Assembly (NCBI RefSeq): GCF_014174275.1
Contig: NZ_JABEQK010000007.1
Location: forward strand, 178,151-242,150
Origin: Gluconacetobacter takamatsuzukensis
Lineage (GTDB): Bacteria; Pseudomonadota; Alphaproteobacteria; Acetobacterales; Acetobacteraceae
Length of the DNA: 64,000 bases
Reading direction: 5' to 3'
Every line of letters begins with the position of its first letter. Positions within the stretch are counted from its first letter, which is position 1. A program made the position numbers and the translations under genes. Below are positions 42,461-50,890 of this stretch, piece by piece. The notes beneath the pieces are model-generated. The model worked only from the letters and a program-made list of their open reading frames with translations. It was not told where the DNA came from and did no database searches.

Positions 42461-43411
42461 ATGATGTCGGAATCCAATCTGGAAGATCTGTTGGCCGAAT
42501 CGGCTGAACACGAGAAATACCCCTACATCCCCGGCCAGACGGCTTATGTCCTGGCCCGCGAATATCAGTTCCCCAAACCGGCTCGCCGGATGACCGCCGA
42601 CCCGTACGCAGCGGTGCGACGGCTGGGCTTCCCCATCGCAATCCACCAGCCCGGATGCGTGGCCGAGCGTGTCCGCGCGGTTGAGGAACGCTGTCCCCAT
42701 GCCGTGGATGCGGTCAGGGCCATGGCATCCTCCGACCTGAGGCGGCCCAGATGGGGCCAGTCGGGCCCGACCCGCCCCATCCTGCTGGTCGGGCCCCCGG
42801 GATGCGGAAAATCTACGGTCGCCCGTGCCTATGCCCAGACCCTCGGCTACGCGGTCATGGCCATGAATGTCGGCTCCATGCCCGAGGGCTTCGCGTTCAA
42901 CGGAACTCACCAGACATTCGGGGATTCCAGGCCCTCGGCCATCGTGGAATTCATGGCCCGGACCGAGACGGCGAACCTAGTCATCATCCTGGACGAGGTG
43001 GATAAGGCCCCGAAAGGCGGACAGCATGGATGCGTGCAAAATGCCCTGCTCCCCTTCCTGGACATGCGAGAGGCCAGGACCTTCAGGGACGCATTCCTGG
43101 GCACCGGCGTCGACGTCTCCCGCATCCATTGGGTTCTCACCGCCAACAGCCTGTCGATGGTGTCGGCCCCCTTGCGGTCCAGGTGCCAGGTGATTCACGT
43201 CAGCCGGCCTGATTCCTCCCACGTCCATGCGCTGGCGAACAACCTGATGGCCGCAATTGCCGAGGATCTCGGACTGTCCCGCAAGTGGTTCAGATTGGAC
43301 GGTATCGAGCGCGAAGCCCTCGAGAGGCATTTCTCCGGGGATATGCGTGTGCTGAAGCGTATGGTGGAAACCATTGTGGAAGAGCAGGCGGAAAGATGGG
43401 GGCGGGGTTAG
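42461..43411 (+). CDS. Lon-type AAA+ ATPase without protease domain
   Basis: 316 aa. Walker A is GPPGCGKST (about 109-117), Walker B LVIILDEVDK (about 169-178), and the sensor-1/arginine-finger region reads WVLTANSLSMVSAPLRSRCQVI, all in the style of the Lon AAA+ module. The Lon N-domain and Ser-Lys protease domain are absent, and the N-terminal 90 residues are unlike Lon. ATG 42464 is an alternative start. It stands between the hydroxyproline locus and the cellulose genes with no evident partner; role unknown. Confidence 0.7.
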   Translation: MMSESNLEDLLAESAEHEKYPYIPGQTAYVLAREYQFPKPARRMTADPYAAVRRLGFPIAIHQPGCVAERVRAVEERCPHAVDAVRAMASSDLRRPRWGQSGPTRPILLVGPPGCGKSTVARAYAQTLGYAVMAMNVGSMPEGFAFNGTHQTFGDSRPSAIVEFMARTETANLVIILDEVDKAPKGGQHGCVQNALLPFLDMREARTFRDAFLGTGVDVSRIHWVLTANSLSMVSAPLRSRCQVIHVSRPDSSHVHALANNLMAAIAEDLGLSRKWFRLDGIEREALERHFSGDMRVLKRMVETIVEEQAERWGRG

Positions 43412-43506
43412 GGTTACGCCCCCTGCTTCGTCCGCGCGCGGGTTGCCGCATGGCGGATAACGTGGCACGGCGTGAAGTCCGTATCCCAATCGAGTGGCCC
43501 GAAACC

Positions 43507-44604
43507 ATGACCCACCTCCTCGCCAGGCGCGGCCTGTTTCACGCTACCGCGGGCGGTCTCTGTCTCAGCGCGCTGGGCCCGAACGCGCTGGGGGGCCGGG
43601 CCATGGCGGCCACGCCGGCGGACTGGTCGCTCTATCGCCAGCGTTACGTGCGCGCCGACGGGCGGGTCGTCGACACCGGCAACGGCGGCGCGTCCCACAG
43701 CGAAGGGCAGGGGTACGGCCTCCTCTTCGCCCAGGCCTTCAACGACCAGCCCATGTTCGACACCATGGCCGCCTGGACCTGCAAGGTCCTGAAACGCAAC
43801 GAAGATGCCCTGCATGCCTGGCATTACCTGCCCGGCTCCATGCCCCACGTCCCCGACCATAACAACGCCACCGACGGCGACCTGCTGATCGCGCTGGCCC
43901 TGACCCTGGCAGGGCGGAAATGGAATCGCCCCGACCTGACAGACGCCGCCCGCGCCATCTACGCCGCGCTCCGGGGACGCATCGTGGCGGCAATCGGTGG
44001 CCGCAAGGTGCTGCTGCCCGGGCTGTACGGATTCTCGACGCCGGACGCGGCCACCGTGAACCTGTCCTATTACGTCATGCCCTCGCTGATGGCGGCGGCG
44101 GAACTCGATGACCGCGAGACATGGCTGCGGGTGATCCGCGACGGGCTGGCGCTGATCCATCAGGCCGGCTTTGGACGGTGGAACCTGCCCCCGGACTGGA
44201 TCCAGGTAGCCGCGGCAGGCGGCGCCGTTTCCATCGCCCGCCCGCAACCGCCACGGTTCTCGTTCGATGCGGTGCGGGTGCCGCTGTACCTGCAATGGGC
44301 GGGCCTGCTCGATCCGGGCCTGCGGGTGGTCTTTCGCACGTACTGGAATGCGTGGGGGGCCGGCACGATGCCGGCATGGGTCAACCTGCGCAACGGCGAG
44401 CGATCGCCCTACAACGCGCCGCCGGGATTCTACGCCGTCGGCATCGCCAGCGGATTGCTCAACATGCCGGGCACCGCCACCGTGGATTTCCCGGCGATGG
44501 CCGCCAGTCCCGACTATTACTCGGCCTCGCTGACCATGCTGTCCTCGCTGGTGCTGGACGGCATGGCGTCCGAGATCGTGCAGCATGACGGCGGCATGTT
44601 CTGA
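43507..44604 (+). CDS. cmcAx: GH8 endo-beta-1,4-glucanase (CMCax-like)
   Basis: 365 aa with an N-terminal signal (LARRGLFHATAGGLCLSALGPNALG) and a GH8 domain: general acid Glu in SHSEGQGYGLLFAQAFND (about 64) and the Asp of NATDGDLLIALAL (about 120). Secreted CMCax of Komagataeibacter trims disordered glucan chains and is needed for normal cellulose production. Its location upstream of bcs genes is conserved in cellulose-making acetic acid bacteria. Confidence 0.88.
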   Translation: MTHLLARRGLFHATAGGLCLSALGPNALGGRAMAATPADWSLYRQRYVRADGRVVDTGNGGASHSEGQGYGLLFAQAFNDQPMFDTMAAWTCKVLKRNEDALHAWHYLPGSMPHVPDHNNATDGDLLIALALTLAGRKWNRPDLTDAARAIYAALRGRIVAAIGGRKVLLPGLYGFSTPDAATVNLSYYVMPSLMAAAELDDRETWLRVIRDGLALIHQAGFGRWNLPPDWIQVAAAGGAVSIARPQPPRFSFDAVRVPLYLQWAGLLDPGLRVVFRTYWNAWGAGTMPAWVNLRNGERSPYNAPPGFYAVGIASGLLNMPGTATVDFPAMAASPDYYSASLTMLSSLVLDGMASEIVQHDGGMF

Positions 44605-44847
44605 TCCACGGCCGCCGGACTGCCCGGTGCGGATGTTGCCGTTTGGCATAAACGGATACGGTTCGCCCGGCCCCGGATTTTTTATTTTTTTGAACCCCTT
44701 TGTGTTTGATTTTAGGGTTCCCTTTGTGTTTGCTCATCATGGTGGGGGCTTCGTCGCGCACTGTTGGTTTGCACCTCGTCCCGAGGGGCCACGCCACGTG
44801 CCGCCATGACTGCGCTTCGACGCAGGCATCAGGGTTGGAATGTCATC
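44605..44847. promoter_or_regulatory. Spacer between cmc and ccp-like gene
   Basis: Contains a short CCGTTT/AAACGG hairpin (44639-44655), a T-rich tract (about 44679-44691) that could end cmc transcription, and a direct repeat CCCTTTGTGTTTG (44697-44709 and 44720-44732). A promoter for the bcs genes probably lies here, but no clear box was identified. Confidence 0.4.
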
Positions 44848-45390
44848 ATGAGCGCTGATCTCGGTTCGGAATTCCCTCTGGTCAAGGCCGCCCTCTCCAT
44901 GTCGGCGACAACGCCGCAGCCGCAGCAGGGGGACGACCGTGATGTCTCGGGACTGCGCACCGCGGTGGGCGAGCCGGGGTTGCCCTACTGGACGTTCGAT
45001 AACGTGAACGCCATCCCGGCCGAAAGCGCCCCTCCGGCGCCGGGCATGCCGCTGCCCGATATCACCGGGCCGCTCGGCGCCGAGCCACCACCGGCCGCCG
45101 TTCCGCCGCTCCCCCCGCATGAAGCGGCGCCCGATCCCGCGTGGTTTCCCATGGCCGGATCACCGCCGCCCGTCTCGCCGTCTCCCCCGCCATCCGCGCC
45201 GGTCTCGCCGCCTTCGGCTGCGCCTGCCCAGGACGATTTCGCGGCGTTTCGCGCGCGTCCCACGGCAGCAGACCGTGGCGCCCCGGCCGAGGATTCGCGG
45301 CGCATGACGCTGTCGGACATGTTCGCCGTGCTGCGCGGCCCCGCTCCGGCCAGCCGCAAGGACCACACCCTGCGCGACATGTTTCGCTGA
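44848..45390 (+). CDS. Short CcpA/BcsP-like cellulose accessory protein
   Basis: 180 aa, Pro/Ala-rich in the middle. Two ends look conserved: near the N terminus DVSGLRTAVGEPGLPYWTFDN fits the D-x3-L-x3-G-x5-Y-x-F pattern seen in BcsR/BcsP and at the start of CcpAx. The C terminus LSDMFAVLRG ... HTLRDMFR parallels the CcpAx ending (MAEVFMTLGG ... SLREALLRR). CcpAx places the synthase complex and binds BcsD. This version is about half the CcpAx length, mostly by shortening the Pro-rich linker. Position between cmc and bcsQ supports the call. Confidence 0.6.
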   Translation: MSADLGSEFPLVKAALSMSATTPQPQQGDDRDVSGLRTAVGEPGLPYWTFDNVNAIPAESAPPAPGMPLPDITGPLGAEPPPAAVPPLPPHEAAPDPAWFPMAGSPPPVSPSPPPSAPVSPPSAAPAQDDFAAFRARPTAADRGAPAEDSRRMTLSDMFAVLRGPAPASRKDHTLRDMFR

Positions 45391-45452
45391 ACGCTGGATC
45401 ATACCTGATTGCCTGACCTCATGACGTCCCGCGTTATCGCGGATTCCGCCCG

Positions 45453-46205
45453 ATGCCGTTGATCTGCTGCGTCTCTCCCAAGGGCGGCGTGGGCAAGAGT
45501 ACGGTCGTGGCCAATGTCGCCGCCAACCTGGCGCGGCTGCGGTCGCATCGTGTCGTCGCGGTGGACCTGGATCCCCAGAACATGCTGCGGCTCCACATGG
45601 GCGTGCCATTGTCCGAAAATCGGGGCTTCATCCACCTGCTGGGCCAGCCGCAATACTGGTACCAGATCCGCCATGAAACGCCGGAAGGCGCCACGATCCT
45701 GCCCTATGGCGGCATGGACATGGCGCAATCCGTCGAAATGTCGGCCCGGGTGCGGCAGAACCCCGACCTGCTGGCCGAGCCCCTGCGGCAGATTGCCGCC
45801 GATCCCCGCACCCTGGTGATCGTGGACACCGAGCCGGGGCCGTCCGCGATGCTGCACGCCATTCTGCCCCGGGTGGACCTGCTGGTAACGGTGCTGACGG
45901 CGGACGCGGCGTCGGCGGCCCTGTTTTCCGACATCGAATCCGGGCGGACATATGGGGCGGCCCATTCGGCGCCCCAGTGTTTCATCATCAATCAGTTCGA
46001 CCCGATGACCCGGCTGGGGCCGGTGATCGCACGGAGTCTGGGGGCGCAGATGGGCAGGCGTTTGCTCGGTATCGTGCATCGTGACGAACATATGGGCGAG
46101 GCCCTGGCGGCGCAGAAGCCGGTCGCCGCCTATGCCCCGCGTTCGCAGGCCACTCACGATTTGGGCGCCATCTCCCACCGCCTGGTCGCCATGGTGGGCG
46201 GCTGA
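45453..46205 (+). CDS. bcsQ: Cellulose biosynthesis ParA/MinD-like ATPase
   Basis: 250-aa deviant-Walker ATPase: SPKGGVGKST (residues 8-17), VVAVDLDPQN (about 35-44) and VIVDTEPGPS (about 121-130). BcsQ controls cellulose secretion and subcellular placement of the synthase. It overlaps bcsAB by one base (TGATG at 46203-46207), so translation is coupled. Confidence 0.87.
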   Translation: MPLICCVSPKGGVGKSTVVANVAANLARLRSHRVVAVDLDPQNMLRLHMGVPLSENRGFIHLLGQPQYWYQIRHETPEGATILPYGGMDMAQSVEMSARVRQNPDLLAEPLRQIAADPRTLVIVDTEPGPSAMLHAILPRVDLLVTVLTADAASAALFSDIESGRTYGAAHSAPQCFIINQFDPMTRLGPVIARSLGAQMGRRLLGIVHRDEHMGEALAAQKPVAAYAPRSQATHDLGAISHRLVAMVGG

Positions 46206-49200
46206 TGCCCCGGTTCGCCCTGCCGTCCGGCGTGGCCGGCCCCGTGGCCGCCTGGCGCGCCGCGTTCCGGCGCGCGGTAGAGGGGCGATACGGCCACGCT
46301 ATCCTGGGATTCTTCGTGTTCCTGGGCGGCGCGGCCACGATCATGGCCGGCATGGCCCTGCTCTCCGATGATGCGCAGATGATCGTCACGATCGTGGGCA
46401 TCGTCCTGTTCTTCGTGGTGAACCGCTATCCCGGCGGCGAAGCCACGCTGTTCCTGCAGGTCATGTCTCTGGTCGTGTCGTTCCGCTACCTGGCCTGGCG
46501 GCTGACGGAAACGCTGGAATTCAACACCCTCCTCCAGACGGTGCTGGGCACCGCGCTGTGCGCTGCGGAACTCTATGCGCTGATGATGCTGCTGCTCAGC
46601 TATTTCCAGACGATCCGGCCGCTGGAACGCAAGCCGGTGCCCATGCCCCCCGACCCCACGCGGTGGCCGGAAATCGACGTCTACGTCCCGACCTATAACG
46701 AAGACCTGCAGATCGTCCGCGCCACCGTGCTGGCCTGCGCGACGATGGACTGGCCAGCCGACAAGCTGAACGTCTATATCCTCGATGACGGGCACCGCCC
46801 GGAATTCCTGGAATTCGCCCGGCAGGCCGGCGTCGGCTACATCTCGCGCCCCGACAATACCCATGCCAAGGCTGGCAACCTCAACTACGCCATGGAACAG
46901 ACCCATGGCGAGTATATCGCCATCTTCGACTGCGACCATATCCCGGTCCGCGCCTTCCTCCAGGTCACGATCGGCTGGTTCCTGGTCGACCCGGCCCTGG
47001 GCATGATGCAGACGCCGCATCATTTCTATTCGCCCGACCCGTTCCAGCGGAACCTCTCGCGCGGCCATAACGTCCCGCCCGAAGGCAACATGTTCTACGG
47101 CCTGCTGCAGGACGGGAACGATTTCTGGAACGCGGCCTTCTTCTGCGGATCGTGCGCCGTGCTGCGCCGCACCGCACTGCGCCAGGTCGGCGGCATCGCC
47201 ACCGAAACCGTGACCGAGGACTGCCACACCGCGCTCAAGCTTCAGCGCAAGGGCTGGTCCACCGCCTTCCTGCGCATGCCGCTGGCGGCAGGGCTGGCGA
47301 CCGAGCGTCTGATCCTGCATATCGGCCAGCGCATGCGCTGGGCGCGCGGAATGCTGCAGATCCTGCGCATGGACAATCCGCTGCTCGGGCCGGGCCTGAC
47401 GGTGGCACAGCGGCTGTGCTATTTCTCCTCCATGGCGGGCTTCCTGTTCGCCATCCCGCGGCTGATTTTCCTGGCCGCGCCGCTGGCCTACCTGCTGTTC
47501 AGCCAGACCCTGATCGCGGCCTCGCCCGAGGCACTGTTCGCCTATGCCATGCCGCATTTCTTTCATTCGATCGCGACCTCGGCGCGGGTCAACAAGAACT
47601 GGCGCTATTCCTTCTGGAGCGAGATCTACGAAACCGTGCTGGCGCTGTTCCTGGTACGCGTCACACTGGTGACGATGCTCTTTCCCCGCCGCGGCAAGTT
47701 CAACGTGACTGAAAAGGGCGGCATCCTGGACCGGTCCTACATGGACTGGCGGGCGCTGTATCCCACGCTCGTCTTCGGCGGCTTCCTGTTGTCCGGGCTT
47801 CTGTGGGGCGCGGTGCGCCTGGCTTTCGGCCATAACGACGCGATCGTTCTCAAGGCACTGTGGATGAATGAAGTGTGGATCTCGGTCAGCCTGATCATCG
47901 TGCTGGCGGCCATCACGGTGGGCCGCGAAACGCGGCAGCTGCGGTACGGCGCGCGCATCCATACGGCACTGCCGCTGACAGTGCGCGGCGCCGACGGGCG
48001 CATCACGCGCGGCACGACCAGCGACATCTCGCGCGGCGGCTGCCGCACCTATCTGAACCTGGCCGACCTCGGCGGAATCACGGCCGGATCACCCATCCAC
48101 GTCCTTCTCGAAGACCATGAGGCCCCGATACCGGCCCGGGTCCTGAGCGTGCAGAACGGGGTGACGAATATCGAGTGGAAGCCCGCCAATATCCGTGACG
48201 AGGCCCGCATCATCCGCTTCGTCTTCGGCCGCGCCGACGCATGGACCAACTGGGGCGACTATCCGCCGGATCGTCCCCTGCGCAGTCTCTGGATGGTCAT
48301 CAGCAGCATCCGCGCCCTGTTCTCGCGGGGCGACCGGCCGGCCAGCACCCGGCATAATCCCAGCGCGATCGCTGCCCGGCAAAAGGCTAGTCAATCGGTC
48401 GCCGCCGACCGGTACCAGCCCGTGACAGTGACCCCGCGCAAGACCGGCATCATGACGCTGGCGTTCTGCCTGCTCGCCCTGGCCGCCGGATCCGCGCGCG
48501 CGGCCCCCGCCCCGGTGTCCCACACTCCAACATCCCCGCCCGCGCTACCCACCAACGCTGTCCCCCCGGTGCCCGACGACAACCTGCCGATGCCGAACAT
48601 GACCGCAGCACCGGTGCCGCCCGGCGGCCTGCCCGGCGGCCCGGCCACCGCCGATGCGCCGGTCACCGGCATGCCGGCTCCGTCCGCCCTGCTCACCCCG
48701 GGCGGGGCGGACGGCGACCTGCCCGGCACGTCGACGCGCACCTGGACCTTCCGGCAGCTCGGCGCCGCGGCATCCCTGCGCATGACGCCCTTCGCGGCGA
48801 TCCAGGGGCTCGATTTCAGCGTGCCGCCCGGCCAACTGGTCACGGCGGCCCACCTGACCCTGAGCGGCGCGCTGTCGCCCTCGCTGCTGGCGCAGAGCAG
48901 CAGCGTCACGATCCGGCTGAACGACCAATATGTCGGCACTATCCCGGTCAATCACGACCATCCCGAATTCGGTCCGCTGACCTTCGCGGTCAATCCCGTC
49001 TTCTTCATGGGAAAGAACGCCCTCAATTTCACCTTCGCCGGCCAGTATACCGAGACCTGCGGCAACCAGATCAGCAACGTCCTGTGGGCCGACATCTCGG
49101 GCCTGTCGACGATCAGCATGACGACCGCTCCCCTGCCGGCCCGTCGCGTGCTGTCGGCGCTGCCGGCGCCGTTCCTCGACACCGCGGCGGTCGAGCGCGC

Positions 49201-50890
49201 GATCGTGCCCGTCATCCTGCCCGACCGGGTCAGCATGGTGTCGCCCAGCGACGTCGCGACGCTGAAGGCTGCCGCCGTGGTGGCGTCGTGGCTCGGCAAG
49301 ATCGCCGATTTCCGGCATGTCAGTTTCCCTGTGTCGGGCGATGTGCCGCAAGCGGGCAACGCGGTGGCGATCGCCGTGGCCGCACGCCTGCCGGCGTCCA
49401 TTGCCAGGGCGGTTTCGGTCAGCGGTCCGACCCTGGCGGAAGTCGCCAATCCCAACGATCCGTTCGGAACCATCCTCATCGTCACGGGGCGGAGCGACGA
49501 CGAGCTCGCCGCCGCCGCGCGCGGACTGGCCTTCATGTCCGATACGCTGGGCAGCGTGTCCGCCCAGATCGTCTCGCCCGTCAGCGTGCCCGCACGCCAG
49601 CCGTACGACGCACCAGCCTTCCTGCCCACGGACCGCGTGGTGCGGTTCGGTGAACTGGTCAGCGTGGGCGCGCTGCAGGGGCATGGATATGTCCCGGGCA
49701 CGCTGGCGGTACCGTTCCGCATCGCGCCCGACCTGTATACCTGGCGGGGGCGGCCTTTCGACGCGCAGTTCAGGATCCATGCCCCGCTGGGCAACGACGT
49801 GGACCTGGCGCAATCCCGTGTCGATGTCAGCCTGAACGATGTCTACCTGACCAGCTATTCGTGGCGCTCGCCCGAACCTCTGCCGCACTGGATCAGCCGG
49901 TTCCTCCCCGATACCTCGCCGGTGCTTCACCAGCGGGCACATCTGCCGATCTGGGGCATCTATGGCCAGAACCAGCTGCAATTCTATTTCGACGGGCGCC
50001 CGCTGGCCCGGCGCGATTGCGGCGGAATGCCTCAGGATATCTCGGTGGGGATCGACCCCGATTCCATCCTGGATTTCCGGCGGGCCTATCATTTCACGAC
50101 GCTGCCCAATTTGGCCTATTTCGCCAATAGCGGCTTCCCGTTCACCCGTATGGCCGACCTGTCGCAGACCGCGATCGTCCTCCCGCCGCGTCCGCAGGGC
50201 GCCGAGCTGACGGCGTTCCTGGACCTGATGGGCATGCTGGGGTCCTATACGTGGTATCCGGCCGAACGGGTCACGGTCGTGGGGGCCGATCAGGTCCACG
50301 CGGTCGAGGACGACGACCTGATCGTGATGGGGACCTTGCCCGGCAACGACGCCATCTCCAAGGTCCTGGCCCAAACGCCCTACCGTCTGGAAAACGGCAA
50401 GCTGCATGTGGCGGAACGGTCCTTCCTGGATGGAATCCGCTATGCCTTCCCCGAAAGCCAGTTGCACGAGGCCAAGACGGTCGCCTTGCAGGGATCGCTC
50501 TCCCTCGATGCGGGCGGTGGATTGATCGGGACGCAATCGCCCTATACCGCCGGCCGATCGGTCGTCCTAATGCTCAGCAGTTCGCCCCAGGGGCTGGATG
50601 ACCTGGTTCACGCCCTGCAGAATCCGGCCATGCAGAAAGGGGTCCAGGGTGACCTGACCGTCGTGAACGGCGAAAAGATCATCGCGTCCCGCAATGGCGC
50701 GACCTACACGTCCGGATCACTGCCCTGGTGGGTATGGTCCGACTGGTTCCTGCGCGAACATCCGGCGCGCGTCATCCTCATGTCCGTCATCGGCGCCGTG
50801 ATCGTCGGCCTGGCCCTGCACAAAGGGGTGTCGATACGCGCCGCGCGCCGCCAGGCCTACCTGGATGCCAGCGGGGCACACGATCCATGA
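46205..50890 (+). CDS. bcsAB: Cellulose synthase, BcsA-BcsB fusion
   Basis: 1561 aa. The BcsA half (1 to about 740) has membrane segments and a GT2 domain with YILDDGHR (about 190), FDCDH (about 241-245), TED (about 337-339) and QRMRW (about 375). The FNVTEKGG gating loop is near 499, and a PilZ c-di-GMP site is formed by RQLRYGAR (about 577) and DISRGG (about 607). The BcsB half starts with a signal-like segment (LAFCLLALAAGSARA, about 752) and ends in a membrane helix near 1517-1540. It polymerises UDP-glucose and passes the chain outward. Fusion is typical of acetic acid bacteria. Confidence 0.95.
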   Translation: MPRFALPSGVAGPVAAWRAAFRRAVEGRYGHAILGFFVFLGGAATIMAGMALLSDDAQMIVTIVGIVLFFVVNRYPGGEATLFLQVMSLVVSFRYLAWRLTETLEFNTLLQTVLGTALCAAELYALMMLLLSYFQTIRPLERKPVPMPPDPTRWPEIDVYVPTYNEDLQIVRATVLACATMDWPADKLNVYILDDGHRPEFLEFARQAGVGYISRPDNTHAKAGNLNYAMEQTHGEYIAIFDCDHIPVRAFLQVTIGWFLVDPALGMMQTPHHFYSPDPFQRNLSRGHNVPPEGNMFYGLLQDGNDFWNAAFFCGSCAVLRRTALRQVGGIATETVTEDCHTALKLQRKGWSTAFLRMPLAAGLATERLILHIGQRMRWARGMLQILRMDNPLLGPGLTVAQRLCYFSSMAGFLFAIPRLIFLAAPLAYLLFSQTLIAASPEALFAYAMPHFFHSIATSARVNKNWRYSFWSEIYETVLALFLVRVTLVTMLFPRRGKFNVTEKGGILDRSYMDWRALYPTLVFGGFLLSGLLWGAVRLAFGHNDAIVLKALWMNEVWISVSLIIVLAAITVGRETRQLRYGARIHTALPLTVRGADGRITRGTTSDISRGGCRTYLNLADLGGITAGSPIHVLLEDHEAPIPARVLSVQNGVTNIEWKPANIRDEARIIRFVFGRADAWTNWGDYPPDRPLRSLWMVISSIRALFSRGDRPASTRHNPSAIAARQKASQSVAADRYQPVTVTPRKTGIMTLAFCLLALAAGSARAAPAPVSHTPTSPPALPTNAVPPVPDDNLPMPNMTAAPVPPGGLPGGPATADAPVTGMPAPSALLTPGGADGDLPGTSTRTWTFRQLGAAASLRMTPFAAIQGLDFSVPPGQLVTAAHLTLSGALSPSLLAQSSSVTIRLNDQYVGTIPVNHDHPEFGPLTFAVNPVFFMGKNALNFTFAGQYTETCGNQISNVLWADISGLSTISMTTAPLPARRVLSALPAPFLDTAAVERAIVPVILPDRVSMVSPSDVATLKAAAVVASWLGKIADFRHVSFPVSGDVPQAGNAVAIAVAARLPASIARAVSVSGPTLAEVANPNDPFGTILIVTGRSDDELAAAARGLAFMSDTLGSVSAQIVSPVSVPARQPYDAPAFLPTDRVVRFGELVSVGALQGHGYVPGTLAVPFRIAPDLYTWRGRPFDAQFRIHAPLGNDVDLAQSRVDVSLNDVYLTSYSWRSPEPLPHWISRFLPDTSPVLHQRAHLPIWGIYGQNQLQFYFDGRPLARRDCGGMPQDISVGIDPDSILDFRRAYHFTTLPNLAYFANSGFPFTRMADLSQTAIVLPPRPQGAELTAFLDLMGMLGSYTWYPAERVTVVGADQVHAVEDDDLIVMGTLPGNDAISKVLAQTPYRLENGKLHVAERSFLDGIRYAFPESQLHEAKTVALQGSLSLDAGGGLIGTQSPYTAGRSVVLMLSSSPQGLDDLVHALQNPAMQKGVQGDLTVVNGEKIIASRNGATYTSGSLPWWVWSDWFLREHPARVILMSVIGAVIVGLALHKGVSIRAARRQAYLDASGAHDP

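Noticed and set aside
46154..47962. 602-aa minus-strand ORF
   Set aside because: Antisense shadow of bcsAB, His/Gln/Arg-rich.
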